Shown here: one piece after another, positions 9,863 through 17,945 of the stretch
Numbering within the stretch: the stretch's first letter is position 1
How the letters are laid out: the number at the start of each line of letters is the position of its first letter
DNA from: Rhizobium sp. Pop5
GTDB taxonomy: Bacteria > Pseudomonadota > Alphaproteobacteria > Rhizobiales > Rhizobiaceae
Assembly: GCF_024721175.1 (NCBI RefSeq)
Contig: NZ_CP099399.1
Span: 372,001-436,000, forward strand
Direction of reading: 5' to 3'
Length of the DNA: 64,000 nucleotides
Translations under genes and position numbers: made by a program
Notes under the pieces: generated by a model
Seen by the model: the letters and a program-made list of their open reading frames with translations, nothing else
The model's database searches: none
Told to the model about the DNA's origin: nothing

Positions 9863-10098
9863 TTGGGGCGCGTGGTTAATAAACCACTTATGCGAGCATC
9901 GAAATCCAAGCCATTTTCCTAAGGGTTGTTTGAAACCCGCCTGCTATAACCGGCTCACAGCTTGGCATGGGCTGCCTTCCGGATGGGAGCAGCGCCGTCC
10001 GGTGCGACGCGACCGGTCCTTTCGAGACCTCCGGTGCGGAAATATGGGCTTGTTTTCCGGGATGTCGGGGCATGAAGCACCCACGGCAGGAGGTTGGA

Positions 10099-10941
10099 AT
10101 GAATCTGATTGCAAACTTCGCGGTGCTCGCATCGCGGCGGACGATCTTCGATCTGCCGGTCTGTGATCTCGGCTGGGACGACGCCCTCGTTTTCATCAAC
10201 GAACTGGCTTCCATCCCCGTCGGCCAGACCGTGGTTTGCTTCGTCAACGCCCACAACATGCTGACGGCGCTGCGCGACGATGAATATTACCGCATCATGT
10301 CGCACAATCTGGTGCTGCCGGATGGCATCGGCCTCAACATCGCCTCGCAGATCTCTCATGGTGGGCCGTTTCCCGCCAACCTGAACGGCACTGATTTTGT
10401 GCCGGCCTTCCTGACGTTCATGGAGGTTCCGCGCCGCATCGGCCTGATCGGCGGCACGCGCTCGGTCGTCGAGGCGGCGGCGGAAAATTTCCGCAAGCAT
10501 ACGCCCTGGCACGAATTCGTCGTCGTTTCCGATGGATATTTCGACAAGGTCAATTCCGACCCGGTCATCGAAGAGATCGAGCGCCAGAAGCTCGATATTC
10601 TGATCGTCGGTATGGGAACGCCGCTGCAGGAGAAATGGGTCCACGACAACATCCGCGCCGATCATGCGCGCCTGGTGCTGACGGTGGGCGCGCTTTTCGA
10701 CTTCGTCTCCGGCGCCGTCCCGCGCGCCCCGAAGACGGTGCGGATGATGCGCATGGAGTGGGCCTATCGCCTTGTTCAGGAGCCGGCGCGCCTCTGGCGC
10801 CGTTACATCATCGGCATCCCGGTCTTTCTCTATCATGTCCTGCGCTATCGCTTCCGCCGGCGCGAAAGGATTATGAGCCATCCCGAAGAGCAGGTCGGCG
10901 CAGTGCAGCCGCCGCGGGTGGATCGTAGGAAGGCAAGCTGA
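10099..10941 (+). CDS. WecG/TagA/CpsF-family glycosyltransferase (GT26)
   Basis: A 280-residue glycosyltransferase of the family that adds a sugar such as N-acetylmannosamine(uronate) to a lipid-linked intermediate in surface polysaccharide synthesis. Visible family features are CFVNAHNM (~residues 48-55), the LPDGIGL motif (~75-81), IGLIGG, a VGMGTPLQEKW block (~172-182) and VGALFDFVSG (~200-209). The frame extends upstream, but the ATG at 10099 has an excellent ribosome binding site (GGCAGGAGGTTGGA) and starts the conserved protein. The sugar specificity cannot be read from sequence. The next gene encodes a Wzz-like protein, supporting a polysaccharide role. Confidence 0.88.
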   Translation: MNLIANFAVLASRRTIFDLPVCDLGWDDALVFINELASIPVGQTVVCFVNAHNMLTALRDDEYYRIMSHNLVLPDGIGLNIASQISHGGPFPANLNGTDFVPAFLTFMEVPRRIGLIGGTRSVVEAAAENFRKHTPWHEFVVVSDGYFDKVNSDPVIEEIERQKLDILIVGMGTPLQEKWVHDNIRADHARLVLTVGALFDFVSGAVPRAPKTVRMMRMEWAYRLVQEPARLWRRYIIGIPVFLYHVLRYRFRRRERIMSHPEEQVGAVQPPRVDRRKAS

Positions 10942-11086
10942 GCCAGAAGCATGTTGTGCGAAAATACGCGGCTTTGCAGTTTCTTGCCGGCCACGGTTAA
11001 CCATTTCTTTGCCATGAATATTTAGAGTGGCTTAATCATCTGCATTTCGTGCGGATGAGCGAACTCGGCCATCATGTGCATGAGAT

Positions 11087-12862
11087 GTGGCGCAAATGTA
11101 CGATATCAGGGCCAGAAGCAGCTTCCACGATCGCGCAGCCGCTGCGCCGCGCACCCATGAAGATTCCCCTCGATTGTCCCGATCGAACCGGCGTGATGTC
11201 GCGCCGCCCGAGGCCGAACTGCTGCGCGCCATCGGCCGCGCCCTGGAAGAGCAACGCGAAAGGGCGGCACGCACGGCGCCGCTGGTCGACCGTATCGAAA
11301 CCATCCTCGGCAATCGCCTGCACGCTGCCAACGACGTCGGCTCTTGTCTTCAGCCCGAGCCCCTGCAGTATGAAGAGCCGATCGCACCGGCCGACGAGCC
11401 GGCGGTCGAACCAGGGGTCGCCATTCATAAAGAAACTGCTCCGCGCCGGACCGCAGCGCCGCAGCGCAGCACGCGCCGGATCGGTCTTGCTGCGGTAGTT
11501 GCCATGACGACGATCATCGGTGCCGGCTTGCCGATATTGATGCCGGCTTCGCCGGCTCTCTACCGCGCGGAGACAATGCTCGCGGTGAAGACGGATGCCG
11601 CAAGCCGCGCAGCCTTTACGCAGGCTGCGGCAAAGGGGCTGCTGTCGGCGCGGACGGTCGCTTCGACAGTCGCCGCCCTGAAGCTTGATCACGATACCGA
11701 ATTTGCCGGCACCAGCGCCAGTGCGCTTGGCGTCGCGCTCGACCTCCTCTCGGCGACCGGCGCTGCCGCCGATTCCGCGTCCCGGGCCGAGGCGACGCTG
11801 AAACATGCTGTCGAGATAGTGCCCGACGCCGCCGCTGGCACGATCCTCGTGAGGGTGACGTCCGGCGACAGCGCCAAGTCGATGCGTATTGCCGCAAAGT
11901 TGGCCGAAGCGGTTTCCACGGGGGATGGCTCCGGCGGGAATGCTGAAGCAAGCACTGCCCTGCGCAAGGCCTATGACGACGCCAAGGCCGAGCTTGCCGC
12001 CTTCACGGGCAAAAGCGGCGAGGGCAACGTCAAGGTGGCTATTGATCTTCGCCGCCAGCTCGACGGGCTCGATGCCGATCTCAAGGAGGCCGATCAGAAT
12101 ATCCTCAGCGCCAAGGCGCAGGCAGACCGGCTGAAGGCCGCAAAACTCGCCGAGGTGCTCGACGGTTCGCTGCCCTCGGATATGCTGTCGCCCGCGCTGC
12201 AGGACTGGCGTGATAAATATGCCGTCGCCAAGACGGCGCTCGCGCAGCTTTCCGCCGACCTCGGCCCGCGCCATCCGCGCCTCTTACAACAGCAGGCCGA
12301 AGCCGACGGTCTAAAGGAAAATATGGGCAAGGAGCTTGTCCGTCTTGCCCAGGCAGCCAACGCTGCCGCCAAGGCCGCCGTCGATGCCCGCAAGGGTCTG
12401 AATGATCGCCGTAACACGCTGATCGCCCAGAGCCGGGATACAGGCGTCGACTTGTCGCGGCTGACGGAGCTGCGCGAAAAGGCGAATGCCGCGCGCTCGC
12501 GCCTGGAGGACGCAACGCCCGCAGCGGCGGAAACAACGACTGACGGTCGTATCGTCCTCCTTAAGCCGGCTCTGGCAACTGCGGTATCGGGAACAGATGG
12601 GATGACCGGCCGCTTGCTGGCCGGTGCAGCGGCGGGTCTTGCGATAGGCCTTGCCGTGGCTTTCCTGCTGCGGCTGCGCAGGCCCGCCCCCGCTCCCGCA
12701 AAGAGGGAGATGCCGCTGCCCTTGCCGCAGGCCGCATTGCCGTCGACGCATGCGCAGGATCCCGCGCCGACCGACGAGATGGAAGCGTTGCGCTCCGAGA
12801 TCTCCGGCCTGCGCGACAGGCTTCGCGTTCACGCGCTCGAAACGCGCCAGCCGCTGCGCTGA
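11087..12862 (+). CDS. Wzz/GumC-like chain-length determinant family protein
   Basis: A 591-residue protein (GTG start at 11087, ATG alternative at 11096). It has a polar N-terminal cytoplasmic region (~1-125), a hydrophobic segment (~128-152), a large helical periplasmic region with heptad-like Ala/Lys/Leu content (~155-500), a second hydrophobic segment (~515-537) and a proline-rich tail ending in a short coiled coil. The pattern ADLGPRHPRLLQQQAE is typical of GumC/ExoP-type proteins (GxxHP). No Walker kinase domain follows, so it resembles a chain-length regulator without the fused tyrosine kinase. The long N-terminal cytoplasmic extension is unusual for Wzz. Confidence 0.75.
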   Translation: MAQMYDIRARSSFHDRAAAAPRTHEDSPRLSRSNRRDVAPPEAELLRAIGRALEEQRERAARTAPLVDRIETILGNRLHAANDVGSCLQPEPLQYEEPIAPADEPAVEPGVAIHKETAPRRTAAPQRSTRRIGLAAVVAMTTIIGAGLPILMPASPALYRAETMLAVKTDAASRAAFTQAAAKGLLSARTVASTVAALKLDHDTEFAGTSASALGVALDLLSATGAAADSASRAEATLKHAVEIVPDAAAGTILVRVTSGDSAKSMRIAAKLAEAVSTGDGSGGNAEASTALRKAYDDAKAELAAFTGKSGEGNVKVAIDLRRQLDGLDADLKEADQNILSAKAQADRLKAAKLAEVLDGSLPSDMLSPALQDWRDKYAVAKTALAQLSADLGPRHPRLLQQQAEADGLKENMGKELVRLAQAANAAAKAAVDARKGLNDRRNTLIAQSRDTGVDLSRLTELREKANAARSRLEDATPAAAETTTDGRIVLLKPALATAVSGTDGMTGRLLAGAAAGLAIGLAVAFLLRLRRPAPAPAKREMPLPLPQAALPSTHAQDPAPTDEMEALRSEISGLRDRLRVHALETRQPLR

Positions 12863-12984
12863 GCGAACATTTCCTTGCAATTTTGATATTGCCTTGCCGG
12901 TTTCGGACAGGATAGGGCGTTAGCGGGCGATTGAGGCCCGCCGACTATCCATAGATTGACCGGAAACAGGGCGGAGAGACGCGC

Positions 12985-13884
12985 GTGACGACAGTAATCG
13001 ACGGCAAGCTTGTTGCTGCATCCATAATCGCGACGGTGAAGGCTGCAACGGCGGCGCTGGAAAAGAGCAGCGGCGTGACCACCGGCCTTGCGGTCATCAT
13101 CGTCGGCGACGATCCGGCAAGCCATGCCTATGTCGGCTCCAAGAGCCGCATGGCCAAGGAGTGCGGCTTCAAGTCCGTCCAGCATACGCTGCCGGCCGAC
13201 ACCAGGCAGGAGGAGCTCGCAGCCCTCGTCGCCAGCCTCAACGCCGATCCGTCGATCCACGGCGTCCTGGTGCAGCTGCCGCTGCCGAAGCCGCTCGACA
13301 GCGAACCGATCATCCAGTCGATCCTGCCGGAAAAGGATGTCGACGGATTGAGTGTCGTCAATGCCGGCAAGCTTGCCACCGGCGATCTGAAGACCGGGCT
13401 GGTCTCCTGCACGCCGGCCGGCGCCATGGTCTTCGTCCGCCGCACCCATGGCGAGGATCTCTCCGGCCTCAACGCCGTCGTCATCGGCCGTTCCAACCTG
13501 TTCGGCAAACCGATGGCGCAATTGCTGCTCAATGCCAATGCGACGGTGACGATCGCTCACTCGAGAACGAAGAACCTCGCCGAGGTCTGCCGCAATGCCG
13601 ATATTCTGGTGGCCGCCGTCGGCCGGCCGGAGATGGTGAAGGCCGACTGGGTCAAGCCCGGTGCGACGGTCATCGATGTCGGCATCAACCGTGTGGCCGC
13701 ACCCGACAAGGGCGAGGGCAAGACCCGGCTGGTCGGCGACGTCGCCTTCCGCGAAGTCTGCGAAGTCGCCAGCACCATCACCCCGGTTCCCGGCGGCGTC
13801 GGCCCGATGACCATCGCCATGCTGATGGCCAATACCGTCATCGCCGCCCATCGCACTGCCGGGCAGACCCCACCGAAGTTTTGA
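12985..13884 (+). CDS. folD: Bifunctional methylenetetrahydrofolate dehydrogenase/cyclohydrolase FolD
   Basis: A 299-residue cytosolic enzyme interconverting 5,10-methylene-, methenyl- and 10-formyl-tetrahydrofolate. Signatures seen include [14 protein letters not shown] with the catalytic Lys (~residues 37-50), the VQLPLP block, DVDGL, the nucleotide-binding [14 protein letters not shown], and C-terminal [15 protein letters not shown]. Length is normal. The start is GTG at 12985 after CGGAGAGACGCGC. Its stop abuts the stop of the convergent aglR with no gap. Confidence 0.96.
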   Translation: MTTVIDGKLVAASIIATVKAATAALEKSSGVTTGLAVIIVGDDPASHAYVGSKSRMAKECGFKSVQHTLPADTRQEELAALVASLNADPSIHGVLVQLPLPKPLDSEPIIQSILPEKDVDGLSVVNAGKLATGDLKTGLVSCTPAGAMVFVRRTHGEDLSGLNAVVIGRSNLFGKPMAQLLLNANATVTIAHSRTKNLAEVCRNADILVAAVGRPEMVKADWVKPGATVIDVGINRVAAPDKGEGKTRLVGDVAFREVCEVASTITPVPGGVGPMTIAMLMANTVIAAHRTAGQTPPKF

Positions 13885-14913
13885 TTATGGCCGCTGCGGG
13901 GCAGGGCCGGTCGAGGCCCTGACGATCAGCTCGGTCCTCCAAAGCTCCTGGTCGGGGAAGGGCCCGGCCTGTTTCACCGTTCCGATCAGCCGCTGGGCGA
14001 TGCGCACGCCTGCCGCCCGCAATGAAGAGCGCGTCGTCGTCAGCGGCACCGAGAAGCTTTCCGGCTTCAGCAGCGGCAGCACATCGTCATGAGCGATCAG
14101 CGAAATATCCTCGCCGAGCCGCAATCCCGCCTGATTGACGGCGCGGATCGCGCCGAGCGCCAGCACGGTGCTGGAACAGAGGATCGCGGTCGGCCGGTCC
14201 GGCAGCTGCAGGAAGCGTTCCATCGCCAGCAGGCCTTGCTCATCGGTCATGAGCGCGTGGCTTACGCAGTCCTCGTCGAGAGTCAGTCCGCGTTCGGCAA
14301 GGGCTGACATGACGCCGTTTCTCCTGCGGATGGCGAAATCGAGATGCAGCGGGCCGTTCATCAGTGCAAAGCGCGTATGGCCGAGCTGCAGCAGCAGCCG
14401 CGTCGCATCGTAGAAGGCTCCCTCGTTGTCGATATCCAGAAAGGGATAGTCCGGCTCTGACCCGAAAGAGCGGCCGTGCACGACATAGGGCATCGAGAGC
14501 GACTTCAGCATGGGAAGCCGCGGATCGTGTCCACGCATATAGGCGACGAACAGAGCATCGACATTGCCGCTGATCGCAAGGCGCCGGAGCGCGGCCACCT
14601 CATCGTCGGGATCGGCCGGCATGATGACGAAGTGGAAGTCGTGGCGCACGGACTCCTCGCCGAGCCCGGCCAGGAATTCGCCGAAATGCACGTCGGACTG
14701 ATGGCCGGGCGCCGTTGGCATGACGAGGCCGATCGAGCCGGCCTTGCCGGTCGCGAGCCGCTGCGCCGCCTTGTTCGGCCGGTATCCGGTTTCCTTGACA
14801 GCCTGGAGCACGCGCTCACGGGTCGCCTCATTGACCTCGGGATAGCCGTTGAGCGCCCGGCTCACCGTCGTCTGCGAAAGTCCCAGCAATTCCGATAGCT
14901 GTTTGAGATTCAC
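13885..14913 (-). CDS. aglR: LacI-family transcriptional regulator of alpha-glucoside use (AglR)
   Basis: A 342-residue LacI/GalR regulator. The N-terminal helix-turn-helix and hinge region reads MNLKQLSELLGLSQTTVSRALNGYPEVNEATRERV. A periplasmic-binding-protein-like sugar-sensing domain follows (~60-335). It is divergent from aglE and is expected to repress aglEFGAK in the absence of alpha-glucosides, as for AglR in S. meliloti. Two near-perfect AAAGCGCTTT palindromes lie in the 391-bp divergent region (14971-14980 and 15236-15247), matching LacI-family operator style. The ligand is inferred from the neighbours. Confidence 0.92.
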   Translation of the reverse strand: MNLKQLSELLGLSQTTVSRALNGYPEVNEATRERVLQAVKETGYRPNKAAQRLATGKAGSIGLVMPTAPGHQSDVHFGEFLAGLGEESVRHDFHFVIMPADPDDEVAALRRLAISGNVDALFVAYMRGHDPRLPMLKSLSMPYVVHGRSFGSEPDYPFLDIDNEGAFYDATRLLLQLGHTRFALMNGPLHLDFAIRRRNGVMSALAERGLTLDEDCVSHALMTDEQGLLAMERFLQLPDRPTAILCSSTVLALGAIRAVNQAGLRLGEDISLIAHDDVLPLLKPESFSVPLTTTRSSLRAAGVRIAQRLIGTVKQAGPFPDQELWRTELIVRASTGPAPQRP

Positions 14914-14970
14914 CTGCTGTGCTTCCTCCCGGCTCGCCCGAGCTTGAGGGTCAGCTGCCTCCCGCTGCCC

Positions 14971-14980
14971 AAAGCGCTTT
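14971..14980. promoter_or_regulatory. LacI-type operator palindrome near aglR
   Basis: AAAGCGCTTT, a perfect 10-bp palindrome 58 bp upstream of the aglR start codon. It is a probable autoregulatory AglR site, inferred from symmetry and position. Confidence 0.6.
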
Positions 14981-15203
14981 CAATTATGTATCATTTGGCG
15001 CGCTTGACTCAAGAAAAATCGCTCCATATTTCCCAATAGGCGTTGTCGAGCGGCGCCGGCGCATCGGCCTGAAATTCGGAATAGCCTTTCAGAAATCGCA
15101 ATACGCAGAATCAATGAGTTACAGCATTCCTTGTGCGTCCGCGAGGACGCATGACATTCCAAGCTGCATGTTTATAGCGAGTTTTCGTGAAATGACTTGA
15201 CTC

Positions 15204-15224
15204 CATTCCACCGAAAGTGGAATG
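15204..15224. repeat. Inverted repeat upstream of aglE
   Basis: CATTCCAC (15204-15211), a 5-nt spacer, then GTGGAATG (15217-15224), located 12 bp before the AglR-type operator. It is unlike the LacI-type site and could be a site for a second regulator. No named factor can be assigned. Confidence 0.4.
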
Positions 15225-15235
15225 AGTGAAGGTGT

Positions 15236-15247
15236 CAAAGCGCTTTG
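15236..15247. promoter_or_regulatory. LacI-type operator palindrome near aglE
   Basis: CAAAGCGCTTTG, a perfect 12-bp palindrome 57 bp before the aglE ATG. It shares the AAAGCGCTTT core with the site at 14971, about 266 bp away centre to centre, which would allow a repression loop. Confidence 0.65.
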
Positions 15248-15304
15248 AAATTTCCTTTTGGAGGAATTCGGCGTGGGTTGGGATTGTGATGGGAGGATGA
15301 TCAC

Positions 15305-16666
15305 ATGAAAAAGTCATTTTTGATGAGCGTTGCCGTGGCGGCGCTTTTTGCCGGTGCTGCATCCGCGGCCGATCTGAAATTTGCGCCGGGACAGGATTCC
15401 AAGTTCAACTGGAAAAGCTATGACGAGTTCAAGGCTGCCCATGCCGACCTGAAGGGCGAGCCGCTGACGATCTTCGGACCGTGGCGCGGCGAAGACGAGG
15501 CGTTCTTCCTGAGCGTTCTCGCCTATTTCACCGAAGCGACCGGCGTCGATGCGAAATACTCCTCTTCCGAAAACTACGAACAGCAGATCGTCATCGATAC
15601 GCAGGCAGGTTCGCCGCCGAACATTGCCGTTCTGCCGCAGCCGGGTCTCCTGGCCGATCTCGCCGGCAAGGGCTTCCTCACGCCGCTCGGCGACGAAAAC
15701 TCCAAGTGGATCAAGGATAATTACGGCGCCGGCGACAGCTGGGTCGGTTACGGCACCTACAAGGGCAAGGATGGCAAGGAATCCTTCTACGCTTTCCCCT
15801 ACAAGGCCGACGTAAAATCACTCGTCTGGTATGTACCGGAAAACTTCGAGGAAGCCGGCTACAAGATCCCGACGACCATGGAGGAGCTGCATGCCCTGAC
15901 CGACCAGATCGTCAAGGACGGCGGCGTTCCCTGGTGCATCGGTCTCGGCTCTGGCGGCGCCACTGGCTGGCCGGCGACCGACTGGGTCGAGGACATCATG
16001 CTGCGCACCCAGCCGCCGGAAGCCTATGACAAGTGGACGACCAACGACCTGAAATTCACCGATCCGGCCGTCGTTGCCGCGATCGACGAATTCGGCAAGT
16101 TCGCCAAGAACGAGAAATATGTAAATGGCGGTGTCGCAGCCGTGGCCTCGACCGATTTCCGCGACAGCCCGAAGGGCCTCTTCACCGTTCCGCCGAAGTG
16201 CTACCTGCACCATCAGGCCTCGTTCATCCCGTCCTTCTTCCCTGAGGGCACGAAGCTCGGACAGGATGCCGACTTCTTCTACATGCCGACCTATGCTTCG
16301 CATCCCGAACTCGGCAAGCCGGTGCTCGGCGCGGGCACGCTCGTCTCGATCACCAAGGATCTGAAGACGGCCCGTGCCTTCATCGACTTCCTGAAGACCC
16401 CGATCGCGCATGAGGTCTGGATGGCGCAGTCGAGCTTCCTGACGCCTTACAAGGGCGTGAGCACCGAGGCCTATGCCAACCCGCAGATGAAGAAGGAAGG
16501 CGAGATCCTGACGTCGGCCACCACCTTCCGCTTCGACGGTTCGGACCTGATGCCCGGCAAGATCGGCGCCGGGGCCTTCTGGACCGGCATGGTCGATTTC
16601 GTCGGCGGCAAGTCCGCTCAGGACGCAGCAGCCGAAATCCAGAGCGCCTGGGACGGCATCAAGTAA
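15305..16666 (+). CDS. aglE: Alpha-glucoside ABC transporter, substrate-binding protein AglE
   Basis: A 453-residue periplasmic binding protein (family 1 sugar-binding). It has a clear signal peptide MKKSFLMSVAVAALFAGAASA, with cleavage predicted after ASA (~residue 21), followed by a maltose-binding-type fold (LTIFGPWRGEDEAFFLSVLAYFTEATG). It should deliver sucrose, maltose, trehalose or similar alpha-glucosides to AglF/AglG/AglK. It is the first gene of the operon. A strong stem-loop after the stop (16678-16701) may raise its expression relative to the permeases. Confidence 0.93.
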   Translation: MKKSFLMSVAVAALFAGAASAADLKFAPGQDSKFNWKSYDEFKAAHADLKGEPLTIFGPWRGEDEAFFLSVLAYFTEATGVDAKYSSSENYEQQIVIDTQAGSPPNIAVLPQPGLLADLAGKGFLTPLGDENSKWIKDNYGAGDSWVGYGTYKGKDGKESFYAFPYKADVKSLVWYVPENFEEAGYKIPTTMEELHALTDQIVKDGGVPWCIGLGSGGATGWPATDWVEDIMLRTQPPEAYDKWTTNDLKFTDPAVVAAIDEFGKFAKNEKYVNGGVAAVASTDFRDSPKGLFTVPPKCYLHHQASFIPSFFPEGTKLGQDADFFYMPTYASHPELGKPVLGAGTLVSITKDLKTARAFIDFLKTPIAHEVWMAQSSFLTPYKGVSTEAYANPQMKKEGEILTSATTFRFDGSDLMPGKIGAGAFWTGMVDFVGGKSAQDAAAEIQSAWDGIK

Positions 16667-16677
16667 TCTTCAAAATT

Positions 16678-16701
16678 ATGCCGCCGGCTTGCCGGCGGCA
16701 T
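16678..16701 (+). terminator. Stem-loop in the aglE-aglF gap
   Basis: ATGCCGCCGGC (16678-16688) and GCCGGCGGCAT (16691-16701) are perfect 11-bp complementary arms, 11 bp after the aglE stop. No T tract follows, so a read-through attenuator or mRNA-stabilising hairpin is more likely than full termination. Confidence 0.55.
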
Positions 16702-16755
16702 GGCTTGCATGACTGGCCGGGCTCGAGGAAAGCTCGGCCATAGCAGGATGAAGTA

Positions 16756-16830
16756 TGTCGCGCAAAACTGTGCTGCGGTCTTGCGATCACGACATGCGCA
16801 AAACCAAAGACCTGAAGCGCAGGACGCGTT
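16756..16830 (+). repeat. Rhizobial intergenic repeat-like element, copy 1
   Basis: This stretch, ending in GCGCAAAACCAAAGACCTGAAGCGC, lies in the aglE-aglF gap. It aligns without gaps over about 64 bases with a second element at 45779-45843, sharing most of its right half (GCG-AAAACC--AGACCT-AAGCGC). It resembles the short palindromic intergenic repeats common in rhizobial genomes (RIME-like). Here the right-hand hairpin arm seems degraded. Confidence 0.5.
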
Positions 16831-16930
16831 TCAGTGCGGTCAAGTGGGCAAGCATATTGACGGTGACCGGCCTTGACCCGTCAGAACAAAAGCCGGCCGG
16901 AATGATCAGGGGAAGCAGGGGAGGGACGAA

Positions 16931-17944
16931 ATGCTGTTGCAGATTGTGTCCGCTTTGGGCGTCGTGGTTGGAGCCGTTATCGTGTGCTCGGCCTATTTCT
17001 TTTTCTCGAATATGATTCTCGATCTCGCATTGCCGGTGAGGGATGGTGATATCCGTCAGGCTTCGCGCAATCTGAACCGGCGCGCGATGATCCGCCCGTG
17101 GCTGTTCCTCGGTCCGGCGCTTTTCCTGCTGGTCGTCTATCTCGTCTATCCCGTCGTCGCGACCTTCGTTCTCTCTTTCTACGACCGCGCCGGGCTGCAG
17201 TTCGTCGGCCTTGCCAATTACAAGTGGGCCATCGGCGACCGCGAATTCCGCCAGTCGATCTTCAACAACATCCTCTGGCTCGCCGTCGTGCCGGCTGCCT
17301 GCACGTTCTTCGGCCTCGTCATTGCTGTGATGACCGACCGGATCTGGTGGGGCAATATCGCCAAGAGCATCGTCTTCATGCCGATGGCGATCTCCTTTGT
17401 CGGCGCTTCCGTCATCTGGAAGTTCATCTACGAGTATCGCGGCGGCAACGACGTTCAGATCGGCCTGCTGAACGCCATCGTCCAGCTGTTCGGCGGCACG
17501 CCGGAGGTGTGGATATCCGTTCCCTTCTGGAACAATTTCTTCCTGATGGTCATCCTGATCTGGATCCAGACGGGTTTTGCCATGGTCATCCTGTCGGCTG
17601 CGCTGCGCGGCATTCCCGAGGAGACGATCGAAGCCGCCGTCATCGACGGCGCCAACGGTTGGCAGATCTTCTGGCGCATCATGGTGCCGCAAGTCTGGGG
17701 CACCATCGCCGTCGTCTGGACGACGATCACCATTCTCGTGCTCAAGGTCTTCGATATCGTGCTGACCATGACCAACGGCCAGTGGCAGACGATGGTGCTG
17801 GCGAACCTGATGTTCAACTGGCTGTTCCGCGGCGGCGGCGACTCCGGCCGAAGCGCCGTCATCGCCATCATCATCATGCTCGCCGTCACGCCAATCATGG
17901 TGTGGAACGTGCGCCGCGCCAATCGCGAACTGAAGGGCCACTGA
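16931..17944 (+). CDS. aglF: Alpha-glucoside ABC transporter permease AglF
   Basis: A 337-residue inner-membrane permease of the MalF type. It has an extra N-terminal hydrophobic segment (residues ~5-30), then about six core helices. The cytoplasmic EAA-type loop reads EETIEAAVIDGANGWQIFWRIMVPQ (~residues 232-256), the contact site for the ATPase AglK. The ATG at 16931 follows GGGGAGGGACGAA, a strong ribosome binding site. It is followed by aglG one base after its stop. Confidence 0.93.
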   Translation: MLLQIVSALGVVVGAVIVCSAYFFFSNMILDLALPVRDGDIRQASRNLNRRAMIRPWLFLGPALFLLVVYLVYPVVATFVLSFYDRAGLQFVGLANYKWAIGDREFRQSIFNNILWLAVVPAACTFFGLVIAVMTDRIWWGNIAKSIVFMPMAISFVGASVIWKFIYEYRGGNDVQIGLLNAIVQLFGGTPEVWISVPFWNNFFLMVILIWIQTGFAMVILSAALRGIPEETIEAAVIDGANGWQIFWRIMVPQVWGTIAVVWTTITILVLKVFDIVLTMTNGQWQTMVLANLMFNWLFRGGGDSGRSAVIAIIIMLAVTPIMVWNVRRANRELKGH

Positions 17945-17945
17945 G

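Larger units (their letters stand above)
14914..15304. promoter_or_regulatory. aglR-aglE divergent control region
   Basis: This 391-bp gene-free stretch separates divergent aglR and aglE. It holds a 10-bp palindrome AAAGCGCTTT at 14971-14980, 58 bp from the aglR start, a 12-bp palindrome CAAAGCGCTTTG at 15236-15247, 58 bp from the aglE start, and an inverted repeat CATTCCAC/GTGGAATG at 15204-15224. Both AAAGCGCTTT cores fit LacI/GalR-family operators. The DNA is noticeably more AT-rich than the flanking genes. A GGGAGGATGATCAC ribosome binding region precedes aglE. Confidence 0.7.

Noticed and set aside
9872..9887. GTGGTT/AACCAC inverted repeat after the flagellar terminator
   Set aside because: Only 6-bp arms, at a position without a clear promoter; likely chance.
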